Program-made: the position numbers and the translations under genes | Shown here: in pieces, positions 52,324 to 60,386 of the stretch | How positions within the stretch are numbered: the first letter of the stretch is position 1 | Layout of the letters: each line of letters begins with the position of its first letter | From: Gemmatimonadaceae bacterium | Lineage (GTDB): Bacteria; Gemmatimonadota; Gemmatimonadetes; Gemmatimonadales; Gemmatimonadaceae | Assembly: GCA_020851455.1 (NCBI GenBank) | Contig: JADZCT010000029.1 | Coordinates: forward strand, 124,001 to 188,000 | Length of the DNA stretch: 64,000 nucleotides | Direction of reading: 5' to 3' | The notes under the pieces: generated by a model | The model's database searches: none | The model's input: the letters and a program-made list of their open reading frames with translations, nothing else | Told to the model about the DNA's origin: nothing

Positions 52324-55067
52324 TGACGAGCCCTGCGGGCACGGAACGCGATCGCGAGGCGCTGCGGTCATTCGCCCGGCGGATAGACCCGTCGGACGCT
52401 GGCGCGCACAACAACCTGGGCGTCCTGTACTACAACAAGGGGCTGTTCGAGGACGCCGCCACCGCTTTCACCCGGGCCCTCGAACTGGACCCGAAGATGC
52501 AGGTCGCCCAGCGGAACCTCGAGGTCGCCTACCTCAATACCGGCTACTACGACCGCAGCGTGGCCCATCTGCGCGAGCGGCTGCGGACGCGGGCAGACGA
52601 CCGCGACGCGCGCTGGGATCTGGGCCGCGCGTACGCGCTGCTCGGCCAGCACGATGACGCCGTCGCCGAGTTCAAGACCCTCCTCCGGTACCGCGCGAAC
52701 GACCTCGGCGCCATTACACAGATCGGCATGGTCGAGAAGGCGCGGGGTAACCTCGCCGATGCACAGCACTGGTTCGAGGAGTCACTCAAGCTGGACCCCG
52801 ATAGTTCGGTGACCCATTTCTCGCTCGGGGAGGTGTTCTACAACCAGGGACGGCACGAGGATGCCCTTCACGCGCTCGAGCGCGCCGTCAAGCTCAATCC
52901 CGACAATCCGGACGCGCACTTCCTGCTGAGCTTCGTTTACGGTGACATGGGAAGGCACGAGGAGGCGCGCGCCGCGAGCAAGCGCGCAGTGGAGCTGAAT
53001 CCTGCCCTTTCCCGCGCGCAGGCCAACCTTTCCATTGACCGGTACAACCCGGAAAAGTACGAGGAACTGCTCACCCAGCGGCAGGAGCGCGCGCAGCGCA
53101 AGTCGGCGCACCAGATGAAGGTGGCCGAGGGCGCGCACCTGGCGCACTACAACCTTGGCGTCGCGTTCCGCCAGAAGGGGTACTACACCGAGGCGCTTCG
53201 CGAGTATCGCCTCGCGCTCGACCGCGGCGAAGACCGTGAGCTTGCCCTGCAGGCGATGGCCGAAGTGCACCTGCTTCGGAAGGATTCCGCGGCAGCGCTG
53301 GAGCTCTATGACCAGTTGCTGGCCGCGCATCCGGGGCGGCCGAAACTCTGGAACGAGCGCGGGCTCGCATTGCACCAGGAGAGCCGGCACGCCGACGCCG
53401 CGGAGAGCTACCGGAAGGCCGTCGAGGCGGACCGGACGTACGCGATCGCCCACAACAACCTCGGCGTGGCGATGTACCACGTGGGCGACCGCGACGGGGC
53501 CGTTGATGCGTTCCGCGACGCGCTCCAGGCAAGTCCCGGCTTCGTGAAGGCCCGCCTCAACATGGCGCTGCTGCTGACGAAGAGCCGGCGCTACCAGCTC
53601 GCGCTGGAGGCGTACCGGAAGGTGCTCACGACGGATGGCGAGAACCCTGCCGCGTGGAACGGAATAGGGCTCGTGCTCGCGGAGCTGCGGAAGTTCGAGG
53701 ACGCCCGCAACGCCTACGCCCGGGCAATCCAGGCGCGCCCTGCGTATGCCGAAGCGCACTACAACCTCAGCTTCGCGCTCAGCAATCTCGGCGATTTTGA
53801 GGGCGCGCTGCGCGAGACGAAGCGGGCGCTCGAGCTCGACCCTTACTACGTGCCGCAGAAGTTCGAGCTCGCGATTGACCTCGAGTTCGAAGATCCGGAC
53901 CTGGCCATCCAGCCCGACCTCGGCTCGGAGCGGCGTGTGAGTGCGGAGGTGGAGTCGTTCTCGTTCGACCCGCGGTTGCTCGACACGCTCTTCACCGAAC
54001 TGGCGCCGGAGCCGGACGCGCCCACGGATGTCCCAACGGGCGGTGAAGCAGTTGATCCCTACGCAATGGCGGCCGACTACCTCACCAAGGGGTTGTTCGA
54101 CCGGGCAATGGCAGAGGCGAGCAGGGCGCTGAATCGCGGAGCGAACGCGGCAACCGGGCACGCGCTACTCGGGGACATTCTCTGCCGGCAAGGCGCCTAC
54201 GGCGACGCGATCGAGCACTTCAGGTCAGCGGTGGAAGCGGATCCCGCGCATGCGCAGGCGCGCAGGGGCCAGGCGCAGGCGCTGTTGATGCTCGGGCGCG
54301 GTGCCGAGGCCGCGGAGGTCGCCGACCTCCTTCTCGCGGAAGCGCCGGGCGACGCCGACGCGCTGATGCTTGCGGCCAGCTGCCGGTTCGAAGCGGGAGA
54401 CCCGGCGCGCGCGCTCGAAGCGCTCGACGCGGCGCGGGTGGCGGCCCCGGGGCGCGCAGACGTGCTCCGCTGGATCGGGAACATCGCTCGGTCGCTGGGC
54501 GACGCGGAGGGTGCGATCGCGGCGTACCGCGATGCGCTCGCGCTCGATGGCGACTTTGCCGTCGTGCGGTTCGACCTTGCTCGGCTCCTCGTGCAGCGGG
54601 ACGCGTGGAGCGAAGCCGAGGCAGAGCTGAATGCCGCGCTGGACGCGGTGCCGACGTACACGGAAGCTACTCTCGAGCTCGCCCTGCTGAAGCGGCGCAC
54701 GGGCCGTCCATCGGAAGCGATCGGGATCCTGGTGGAACTCCTCGAGCGCGATGTGTACAGCTTCGACGGCCTGATTGCGCTCGGCGAGACGCTGGTGGAG
54801 ATGCGGCGCATGGCGGACGCCGCGGTGCCTTTCAGGCGAGTGCTCGCGTTCGACGCGGCCAACGTTGCGGCTGTCTTCTACGAGGGGATCCTGCTCGCGG
54901 AGCAGAAGCGCTACAAGGAGGCAATCGCGCGCTGGGAGCGTGTGGTCGAGCTCGAGCCGGCGGGCGAGTTCGCGCGCAGGGCGCGGCGTGAGGCGAGGAG
55001 CGCGGCCGACCTGCTCAAGGTGTTTGGCGACGCTGCGGCGCGCGCCGAGCGGGCGGAGGGACGGTAG
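52323..55067 (+). CDS. Large TPR scaffold protein
   Basis: This gene encodes 914 residues from the ATG at 52323, overlapping the cheC stop (TGATG). Nearly the whole chain is tetratricopeptide repeats, for example AHNNLGVLYYNKGLFEDAAT, AHYNLGVAFRQKGYYTEALR and AEAHYNLSFALSNLGDFEGA. They are split into two arrays by an acidic linker at about residues 540-580 (LAPEPDAPTDVPTGGEAVDP). There is no signal peptide, so it is likely a cytoplasmic protein-binding scaffold. Its stop is immediately followed by the PATAN gene start. Confidence 0.9.
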   Translation: MTSPAGTERDREALRSFARRIDPSDAGAHNNLGVLYYNKGLFEDAATAFTRALELDPKMQVAQRNLEVAYLNTGYYDRSVAHLRERLRTRADDRDARWDLGRAYALLGQHDDAVAEFKTLLRYRANDLGAITQIGMVEKARGNLADAQHWFEESLKLDPDSSVTHFSLGEVFYNQGRHEDALHALERAVKLNPDNPDAHFLLSFVYGDMGRHEEARAASKRAVELNPALSRAQANLSIDRYNPEKYEELLTQRQERAQRKSAHQMKVAEGAHLAHYNLGVAFRQKGYYTEALREYRLALDRGEDRELALQAMAEVHLLRKDSAAALELYDQLLAAHPGRPKLWNERGLALHQESRHADAAESYRKAVEADRTYAIAHNNLGVAMYHVGDRDGAVDAFRDALQASPGFVKARLNMALLLTKSRRYQLALEAYRKVLTTDGENPAAWNGIGLVLAELRKFEDARNAYARAIQARPAYAEAHYNLSFALSNLGDFEGALRETKRALELDPYYVPQKFELAIDLEFEDPDLAIQPDLGSERRVSAEVESFSFDPRLLDTLFTELAPEPDAPTDVPTGGEAVDPYAMAADYLTKGLFDRAMAEASRALNRGANAATGHALLGDILCRQGAYGDAIEHFRSAVEADPAHAQARRGQAQALLMLGRGAEAAEVADLLLAEAPGDADALMLAASCRFEAGDPARALEALDAARVAAPGRADVLRWIGNIARSLGDAEGAIAAYRDALALDGDFAVVRFDLARLLVQRDAWSEAEAELNAALDAVPTYTEATLELALLKRRTGRPSEAIGILVELLERDVYSFDGLIALGETLVEMRRMADAAVPFRRVLAFDAANVAAVFYEGILLAEQKRYKEAIARWERVVELEPAGEFARRARREARSAADLLKVFGDAAARAERAEGR

Positions 55068-56126
55068 ATGGCGATCGAGGGACCGCTGCGCGAGCTCGGT
55101 ATCCACGACGTCTTCCAGCTCCTCGACCTGAGCCGGAAGACGGGGACGCTTCACGTCACGTCGGAACTCCGCGACAACTCGGGGCGCGTGCTCTTCCGCC
55201 AGGGCCGCGTGGTCGGCGCCAACATCAAGAGCAACCCGCTGCGGATCGGCGATCTGCTGCTGCGGAAAGGTCGCGCGACCGAGGCCGAAATCGAGCGCGC
55301 ACTCACCCAGCAGCGGGAGGCCGGCGGCACGCGCCGCCTGGGCGACTTCCTCATTGACTCGGGGGTGGTGACGGCGAAGGAACTCGAGCGGGAGGTACGC
55401 TTACAGATCGAGGCAGCTGTGTTCGAGCTGCTCTCGTGGAGCGAAGGCCACTTCCGTTTCGAGGACGGCGGCACGCCGGAGCACGAAGGCAGCATCGCGA
55501 GCGTCTCGACCGAGTCGCTCCTTATGGAGGGCGCCCGTCGAATTGACGAGTGGTCGCGGATCGTTGACCGGGTTCCCAGTCTCGGCTGCATACCCGCCCT
55601 CGCGCCGCTTCCGGACGACGGCGCACCGCCTATGGACCTGCTGCCGGGCGAGTGGGAGGTGCTCACGCTGATTGACGGCGGCCGCGACCTGAGGCAGATC
55701 GCCGAGACGCTCGTGCGGCCGGAGTTCGACGTCGCGAAGGTGGTATACGGGTTGGTCGCCACCGGAGTCGTCGAACTGAGGCCGCCGCTCCGGGTGTCGC
55801 GCCCCATGAAGCGGCTCGAGGTGCCGGCCGTGGAGGAAGGGGCGGCAGATCTGGCGGCAGATCTGGCGGCGGAGCCGGGCGCGCCCGGCTCCGCCGCTGG
55901 CCTGGCGCATGGCGCCGCGGCAGCCGGCACTGACGCGATTCCCGATATGGATCTGTACGCGCGCGGAATCGAGGCGCTGCGCGCCGCCGACCTCTCGGCG
56001 GTGGTGAAGGCGTGGGCGCAGTTCCTGCAGTCGCACCCGTACGACCCCCGTGCGCCCGAAGTTCGCTCCGGCATCGAGGCGGCGATGAAGCTGCGGGCGA
56101 TGACCGGAGGAGTCGCCGGGCCATGA
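55068..56126 (+). CDS. PATAN (DUF4388) protein with tandem MshEN-like motifs
   Basis: A 352-residue protein. It opens with a PATAN/DUF4388 domain (GPLRELGIHDVFQLLDLSRKTGTLHV). Within it, residues 59-82 and 90-113 each fit the 24-residue MshEN pattern (R-[LI]-G, L at 6, G at 10, aliphatic at 17 and 21, Q at 24), separated by 7 residues. A winged-helix-like part (LIDGGRDLRQIAETLV) and an Ala-rich linker with two copies of ADLA follow. PATAN domains occur in signalling proteins linked to gliding, pili and two-component pathways. c-di-GMP binding is inferred, not shown. Confidence 0.85.
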   Translation: MAIEGPLRELGIHDVFQLLDLSRKTGTLHVTSELRDNSGRVLFRQGRVVGANIKSNPLRIGDLLLRKGRATEAEIERALTQQREAGGTRRLGDFLIDSGVVTAKELEREVRLQIEAAVFELLSWSEGHFRFEDGGTPEHEGSIASVSTESLLMEGARRIDEWSRIVDRVPSLGCIPALAPLPDDGAPPMDLLPGEWEVLTLIDGGRDLRQIAETLVRPEFDVAKVVYGLVATGVVELRPPLRVSRPMKRLEVPAVEEGAADLAADLAAEPGAPGSAAGLAHGAAAAGTDAIPDMDLYARGIEALRAADLSAVVKAWAQFLQSHPYDPRAPEVRSGIEAAMKLRAMTGGVAGP

Positions 56127-57040
56127 TGGGTCCCGACGACATCCGCGTCCTGAGCGACGCTCTGGCGGCCGACCCGGGGAGTCTGGTGTTTCTTCAGCTT
56201 GGGGAGGCGCTGCGGAGGCAGGGGCAGCTCGATCTGGCGTGGCGCGTGGCGATGCGCGGAGCCGAGCGCCATCCCCAGCGTCCCGATGCGCACGACCTGC
56301 TGGCGCGCGTGGCGGCGGATCGCGGCGACCTCGACCGGGCGCGATCCGCGTGGGAGTCCGCGCTTGCGCTCTCTCCGGGCCATCCGGCGGCGCAGAAGGG
56401 GCTCGGGTTCCTGTTCTTCCAGCAAGGGCTGAGGGCGGATGCAGAGCGTCTGCTTGCCGCGGCGCAGGCGGCCGACCCCGCCGACGCGTCTCTTGGCGCC
56501 GCCCTGGCGAAGATCCGCGCGATCGGCGCCGATCCCGCGGACGCCGATGACGCCGCACAGGTCCGTCCGATGGCGCCCACCCCTCCGCGCGCATCAGTGG
56601 CGATCGCTCCGCCTTCTGCACAGCCGCGCACGACCCAGGCGATTGCCGCGCCCGCGCCGTTTGCACCGGCTCCGGCGGATCCGCGCGACGTCTTCGCGGG
56701 CGTGCTGCCCGATGAAACCCACGCGGCGCTCTTCCTGGACGCCGACGGGCTGGTCGTCGCTGGGCGGTACAAGGCGGCGGACGGCCGTGACGTGTCGGCC
56801 GACATCGGCGCGCAGCTATCGGGCGTGAGCGATGAGGCGTCGCGGGCGATGCGCCACCTCGGTCTCGGGGCGTGGACGCATCTTGCCGTCGAGGCGGAGC
56901 AGGCGAGTGTCGCCATGGCGCCGGTTGGCGACGGCGTCGTGCTGGTAGCCGCGCCGCGCCGCGTGCCGCTCGGGTTCGTGCGGCGCATGCTGGATCGCGC
57001 GGCGGAGCGCGTGAAGCGATGGGTGGAGAGCGGGACATGA
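56123..57040 (+). CDS. TPR protein with a C-terminal roadblock/LC7 domain
   Basis: This gene encodes 305 residues from the ATG at 56123, overlapping the previous stop. Residues 1-130 form about three TPR helical pairs (LGEALRRQGQLDLAWRVAMRG, ARVAADRGDLDRARSAWESA). A Pro/Ala-rich linker follows, then a roadblock/LC7-like domain (ALFLDADGLVVAGRYKAADG and VAMAPVGDGVVLVAAPRRVPLGFVRRML). Roadblock proteins regulate or recruit small GTPases such as MglA, encoded three genes downstream. Confidence 0.8.
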   Translation: MMGPDDIRVLSDALAADPGSLVFLQLGEALRRQGQLDLAWRVAMRGAERHPQRPDAHDLLARVAADRGDLDRARSAWESALALSPGHPAAQKGLGFLFFQQGLRADAERLLAAAQAADPADASLGAALAKIRAIGADPADADDAAQVRPMAPTPPRASVAIAPPSAQPRTTQAIAAPAPFAPAPADPRDVFAGVLPDETHAALFLDADGLVVAGRYKAADGRDVSADIGAQLSGVSDEASRAMRHLGLGAWTHLAVEAEQASVAMAPVGDGVVLVAAPRRVPLGFVRRMLDRAAERVKRWVESGT

Positions 57041-57384
57041 CGTCGCCTTACGCTACGATCCTGGCTGGCCTCATCCGTCACCGGGGAGTGAAGGGCTGCC
57101 TCGTGGTTGGCGAGACCGACGGGCTGCTCGTGGACTCCACGCTTCAGTTCGGGGTCAACGGCCAGATATTCGCGGCACTCACTGCGTCGCTCTTCCGAAA
57201 GGCGCGGCGCGCCTCCCAGGCAGCGGGGCTCGGCGACGCCGCGTTCGTCCAGCTCGAAGCCGAGAACGGCCGCGTCTGCGCAGTGGGCCGCGGCGAACTC
57301 GTGCTGGTCGTCGTCGCCGAGCCGCGGGTGAACCTCGGTCTCGTTCGCGTGGACATGCTGAAGGCCGTGGAGGCGCTCGCGTGA
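57037..57384 (+). CDS. Roadblock/LC7 domain protein (MglB-like)
   Basis: A 115-residue single-domain protein from the ATG at 57037, overlapping the previous stop. The roadblock fold is shown by VKGCLVVGETDGLLVDSTLQ, a central helix with ALTASLFRKARRASQ and the strand ELVLVVVAEPRVNLGLVRVDML. MglB homologues of this type act as GTPase-activating partners of MglA. Confidence 0.85.
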   Translation: MTSPYATILAGLIRHRGVKGCLVVGETDGLLVDSTLQFGVNGQIFAALTASLFRKARRASQAAGLGDAAFVQLEAENGRVCAVGRGELVLVVVAEPRVNLGLVRVDMLKAVEALA

Positions 57385-57851
57385 AGCTTCAGGTCGCCGC
57401 CGACTGGGTGGAGCAGCCGCTCAAGGCGTTCGTTGACGACGCGCGCGCCGAGATCGCTGTGCTGATGCATCCCAGCGGCCAGGTGCTGGGGCAGTTCGGG
57501 TTCGCCCGATCCGTTGACGTCCAGACAGCGTGCGCGCTCAGCGCGGCGATCTACGCATCGGCCGGCGAGCTCGGCAGGCAGATGCAGGGGAAACCGTTTA
57601 CGGTGATGCACTACGCGGGCAAGGCGAGGCAGATGTTCCTCGCGCCAGTGCCGATAGACGGTGGCACGCTGCTCCTGCTCGCCGTGTTCGGGGAGGAGAG
57701 CACGCTCGGCCTGGTGCAGGTCTATTTCCAGGACTTCCAGCGAGCGGCGGCGCAGGCGGCGCCGCACTGGACGGGAGCGGAAACGGCTCTCGCAAGCGAT
57801 TTTGAGGTGGAACTGAACAGGAACCTTGCGGCAATGTTCGGGAGAACCTGA
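57381..57851 (+). CDS. Roadblock/LC7 domain protein adjacent to mglA
   Basis: This gene encodes 156 residues from the GTG at 57381 (GTGA overlap). It is a roadblock fold: VLMHPSGQVLGQFGFARSVD, CALSAAIYASAGELGRQMQG and GGTLLLLAVFGEESTLGLVQVYF, with a longer C-terminal helix. Being next to mglA, it is the best candidate for the MglB-type GAP, though the 115-residue protein could fill that role instead. Confidence 0.83.
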   Translation: MKLQVAADWVEQPLKAFVDDARAEIAVLMHPSGQVLGQFGFARSVDVQTACALSAAIYASAGELGRQMQGKPFTVMHYAGKARQMFLAPVPIDGGTLLLLAVFGEESTLGLVQVYFQDFQRAAAQAAPHWTGAETALASDFEVELNRNLAAMFGRT

Positions 57852-57891
57852 TGCCAGCCGTTCGTCCGGTCGCCACATCACTGCGAGCACC

Positions 57892-58491
57892 GTGTCGCTA
57901 GTCAACTACGCCACGCGCGAGATCACGTGCAAGATCGTCTACTACGGCCCGGGGCGGTCGGGTAAGACGACGAACCTGCACTACATCTACGGGCAGGTGC
58001 CGGGCGACCGGAAGGGGCAGATGGTGTCGCTGGCAACCCAGACCGACCGCACGCTCTTCTTCGACTTCCTGCCGATCGACCTCGGCACGATCTCGGGGTT
58101 CTCGACCAGATTCCAGCTCTATACCGTACCGGGCCAGGTGTACTATGCGACGACGCGGCGGCTCGTGCTGCAGGGCGCAGACGGCGTGGTGTTCGTCGCC
58201 GACAGCCAGTCCCGGCAGCTCAAGGAGAACGTCGAGAGCTTCCAGGATCTGCACGCGAACCTGGCCGAGCACGGCGTGGCGGCGCGCGACGTGCCGCTTG
58301 TCATTCAATACAACAAACAGGACCTTCCGCGCGACATGATCATGAGCCCCGACGAACTGGACGAGCAGCTCAACTTCCGGGAGGTGCCGTCCTTCGCGGC
58401 GGACGCGCTGCACGGGCCAGGTGTATTCGTGACCCTGAGGGCGATCTCGGAACAGGTGCTGCAGCGACTGTCGGGGAAGGGAGGCCGCTGA
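57892..58491 (+). CDS. mglA: MglA-type Ras-like GTPase
   Basis: This gene encodes 199 residues from the GTG at 57892, giving the classic opening SLVNYATREITCKIVYYGPG. The P-loop is GPGRSGKT (19-26). The switch II region reads YTVPGQVYY, where MglA proteins have Thr in place of the Ras DxxG Asp. VVFVADSQ and NKQD (guanine specificity) are present. MglA sets leading-pole identity for gliding and type IV pili in Myxococcus and Thermus. Its stop overlaps the next start by 1 nt. Confidence 0.95.
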   Translation: MSLVNYATREITCKIVYYGPGRSGKTTNLHYIYGQVPGDRKGQMVSLATQTDRTLFFDFLPIDLGTISGFSTRFQLYTVPGQVYYATTRRLVLQGADGVVFVADSQSRQLKENVESFQDLHANLAEHGVAARDVPLVIQYNKQDLPRDMIMSPDELDEQLNFREVPSFAADALHGPGVFVTLRAISEQVLQRLSGKGGR

Positions 58492-60386
58492 TGCGCCTCG
58501 ATACCAGGTTCACGTTCGACACGCTGGTCGTCGGCGGGGGCAACCGTCTGGCTGCGGCAGCCGCGCGCGCGGTCGCCGAGCAGCCGGGCTCGGCTTACAA
58601 CCCGCTCTTCGTCTACGGCACGACGGGCCTCGGCAAGACGCACCTGATGGGCGCGATCGCGCAGCTCGCGATGCAGCTCCAGCCCGGGATCGAGCTCGAG
58701 TACCTCTCGCTCGAGGAGTTCATGGGCCAGATGCACGCCGCCATTTCCGCCGGCGAGCTCGAGACGTTCACGCGCCGGTACGAGGCGGTGGGGATGCTGC
58801 TCCTCGATGACGTGCAGTTCATCGCGGGCCGCCGCGAGACGCAGGGCGAGCTCCTCCGGCTCTTCGAGCGGATGCAGATGCAGGGCAGCCAGATCGTGCT
58901 GACGAGCGACCGCCCGCCATCGGAGCTGGACGACGTGGACGACCGGCTGGTGAGCCGGCTTTCCGGCGGATTGATCGTTGACGTAACCGCGCCGGACTTC
59001 GAGACCCGCGTGGCGATCCTCCGCACTCTCTGCCGCGAGCGGAAGCTGGCGTTCCGCGACGGGATGCTCGAGGAACTCGCGCGTTTCGAGTTCAACAACG
59101 TGCGCGAGCTGCAGGGCGCGCTCAACCGGCTTGCCGCGCACCAGGCAATCGGGCTCGCCGACGTGGCCCCGCGCCCCAGTCGGCAGGCGCAGCGACCGGT
59201 GAACGAGTTCGAGAGCTTCCTGAGCGAAGTTGCGTCGGCCGTGCAGGAGCACGTGGAGTCGTGGCGGACGCGTCTGCGCGAGCGCATCGCCTACTGGTCG
59301 GGCGAGGGTTACCGCACCGGCGTGCTGCAGCGCGCGCTCGACCTGCAGAAGGAGCCCGACCTCGACGGGCTGCTCGCAACGTATACGGCAGCCGTGGAGC
59401 ATTTGAAGCGGCTGGAGAAGGCGGCGTCCGGCGCCGACGAGCGACTCGGCGCCGATCCGGTCTTTCGCGACCCGGAGCGCCTCGGCGAGGCCGAGGACCT
59501 CGTGGAGCGCGCCCTGTCGGGGCAAACGCCGCCCGCGGCGCCGAACGCGTCGTTCCAGCGGGAGGGGTTCGACGTTGGCCCGTCAAACCAGCTCGCGGCT
59601 CACGCTGCCGACGAGGTGGTGGCTGCCCCGGGCGCGACTTACAACCCGCTGCTCATCCACGGCCCTTCAGGCGTAGGCAAGACGCATCTGCTGCACGCCA
59701 TTGGGAACGCGCTGGCCCTTGGTGCGGGCGACGGCGAGGCCACGCGGGCCGTGGGTTGCGTGCACGCGCAGAAGTTCATGGACGGACTGATCGCAGCCAT
59801 CCAGAACGGGACGGTCGAGCGGTGGCGCACCCGCTACGCGGGCGTGAGCGCGCTGCTCATTGATGACGTCCAGTTCGTCGCCGGCAAGGAACGCACGCAG
59901 GAGGAGTTCTTCGCGCTGTTCAACACGCTCGTGAGCGAGGGGAGGCAGGTCGTGCTCACGAGCGACAGGCCGCCCGGCGAGATTCCGGACCTCGAAGCGC
60001 GCCTGAGATCCCGCTTCGAGGGCGGGCTGGTCGTAGCGATCCAGCCGCCGGATCGCACGCTGCGCGAGCGCCTCTTCACGCGTTACCTGGAGCACGCTGG
60101 CCGCCCCGCGCCGCCCGAACTGGTCCACACGCTCGCCGAGCAGCCGGTGCAGAGCGTACGCGAGATCATCGGCGTCGTGAACCGGCTGGGCGCCGTGGCC
60201 GACGCCAGCAATGCCCCGCTCACGCCCCAGCTCGCGCGGGCGGAGCTCGGGATGCCCACGCCGCTCGCAGGCGTGCCGGCGGTGCAGCGCTCGCGCGGCA
60301 CTCGGGATGCGTCATTCCTCGACGTGGAGAAGGTGATCTGGGAATGGCCGGCCGTCGCTGACCGCCTCATCGAGGAGTATCGCTGA
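58491..60386 (+). CDS. Tandem DnaA-type AAA+ protein lacking a DNA-binding domain
   Basis: A 631-residue protein with two DnaA-like AAA+ modules. Module 1 (residues 1 to about 225): Walker A GTTGLGKT (43-50), Walker B LLLDDVQF, sensor I LTSDRPP, Arg-finger region RLVSRLSGGL, sensor II NVRELQGALNRL. Module 2 (about 360-585): GPSGVGKT (391-398), LLIDDVQF, LTSDRPPGEI, RLRSRFEGGL, SVREIIGVVNRL. A helical linker joins them. The helix-turn-helix domain IV of DnaA is absent; instead the protein ends in IWEWPAVADRLIEEYR. Both ATP sites look intact. Overlaps with mglA and the PATAN-TPR gene indicate a role in the signalling system, not in replication. Confidence 0.88.
   Translation: MRLDTRFTFDTLVVGGGNRLAAAAARAVAEQPGSAYNPLFVYGTTGLGKTHLMGAIAQLAMQLQPGIELEYLSLEEFMGQMHAAISAGELETFTRRYEAVGMLLLDDVQFIAGRRETQGELLRLFERMQMQGSQIVLTSDRPPSELDDVDDRLVSRLSGGLIVDVTAPDFETRVAILRTLCRERKLAFRDGMLEELARFEFNNVRELQGALNRLAAHQAIGLADVAPRPSRQAQRPVNEFESFLSEVASAVQEHVESWRTRLRERIAYWSGEGYRTGVLQRALDLQKEPDLDGLLATYTAAVEHLKRLEKAASGADERLGADPVFRDPERLGEAEDLVERALSGQTPPAAPNASFQREGFDVGPSNQLAAHAADEVVAAPGATYNPLLIHGPSGVGKTHLLHAIGNALALGAGDGEATRAVGCVHAQKFMDGLIAAIQNGTVERWRTRYAGVSALLIDDVQFVAGKERTQEEFFALFNTLVSEGRQVVLTSDRPPGEIPDLEARLRSRFEGGLVVAIQPPDRTLRERLFTRYLEHAGRPAPPELVHTLAEQPVQSVREIIGVVNRLGAVADASNAPLTPQLARAELGMPTPLAGVPAVQRSRGTRDASFLDVEKVIWEWPAVADRLIEEYR

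Noticed and set aside
55845-55868. Two 12-bp direct repeats GCAGATCTGGCG as an attachment or regulatory site
   Set aside because: They lie inside the PATAN coding sequence and encode a simple ADLA-ADLA duplication in an Ala-rich linker.
58491-60386. Calling the tandem AAA+ protein the replication initiator DnaA
   Set aside because: There are two AAA+ modules, no domain I or DNA-binding domain IV, no dnaN or oriC features nearby, and it is embedded in signalling genes.
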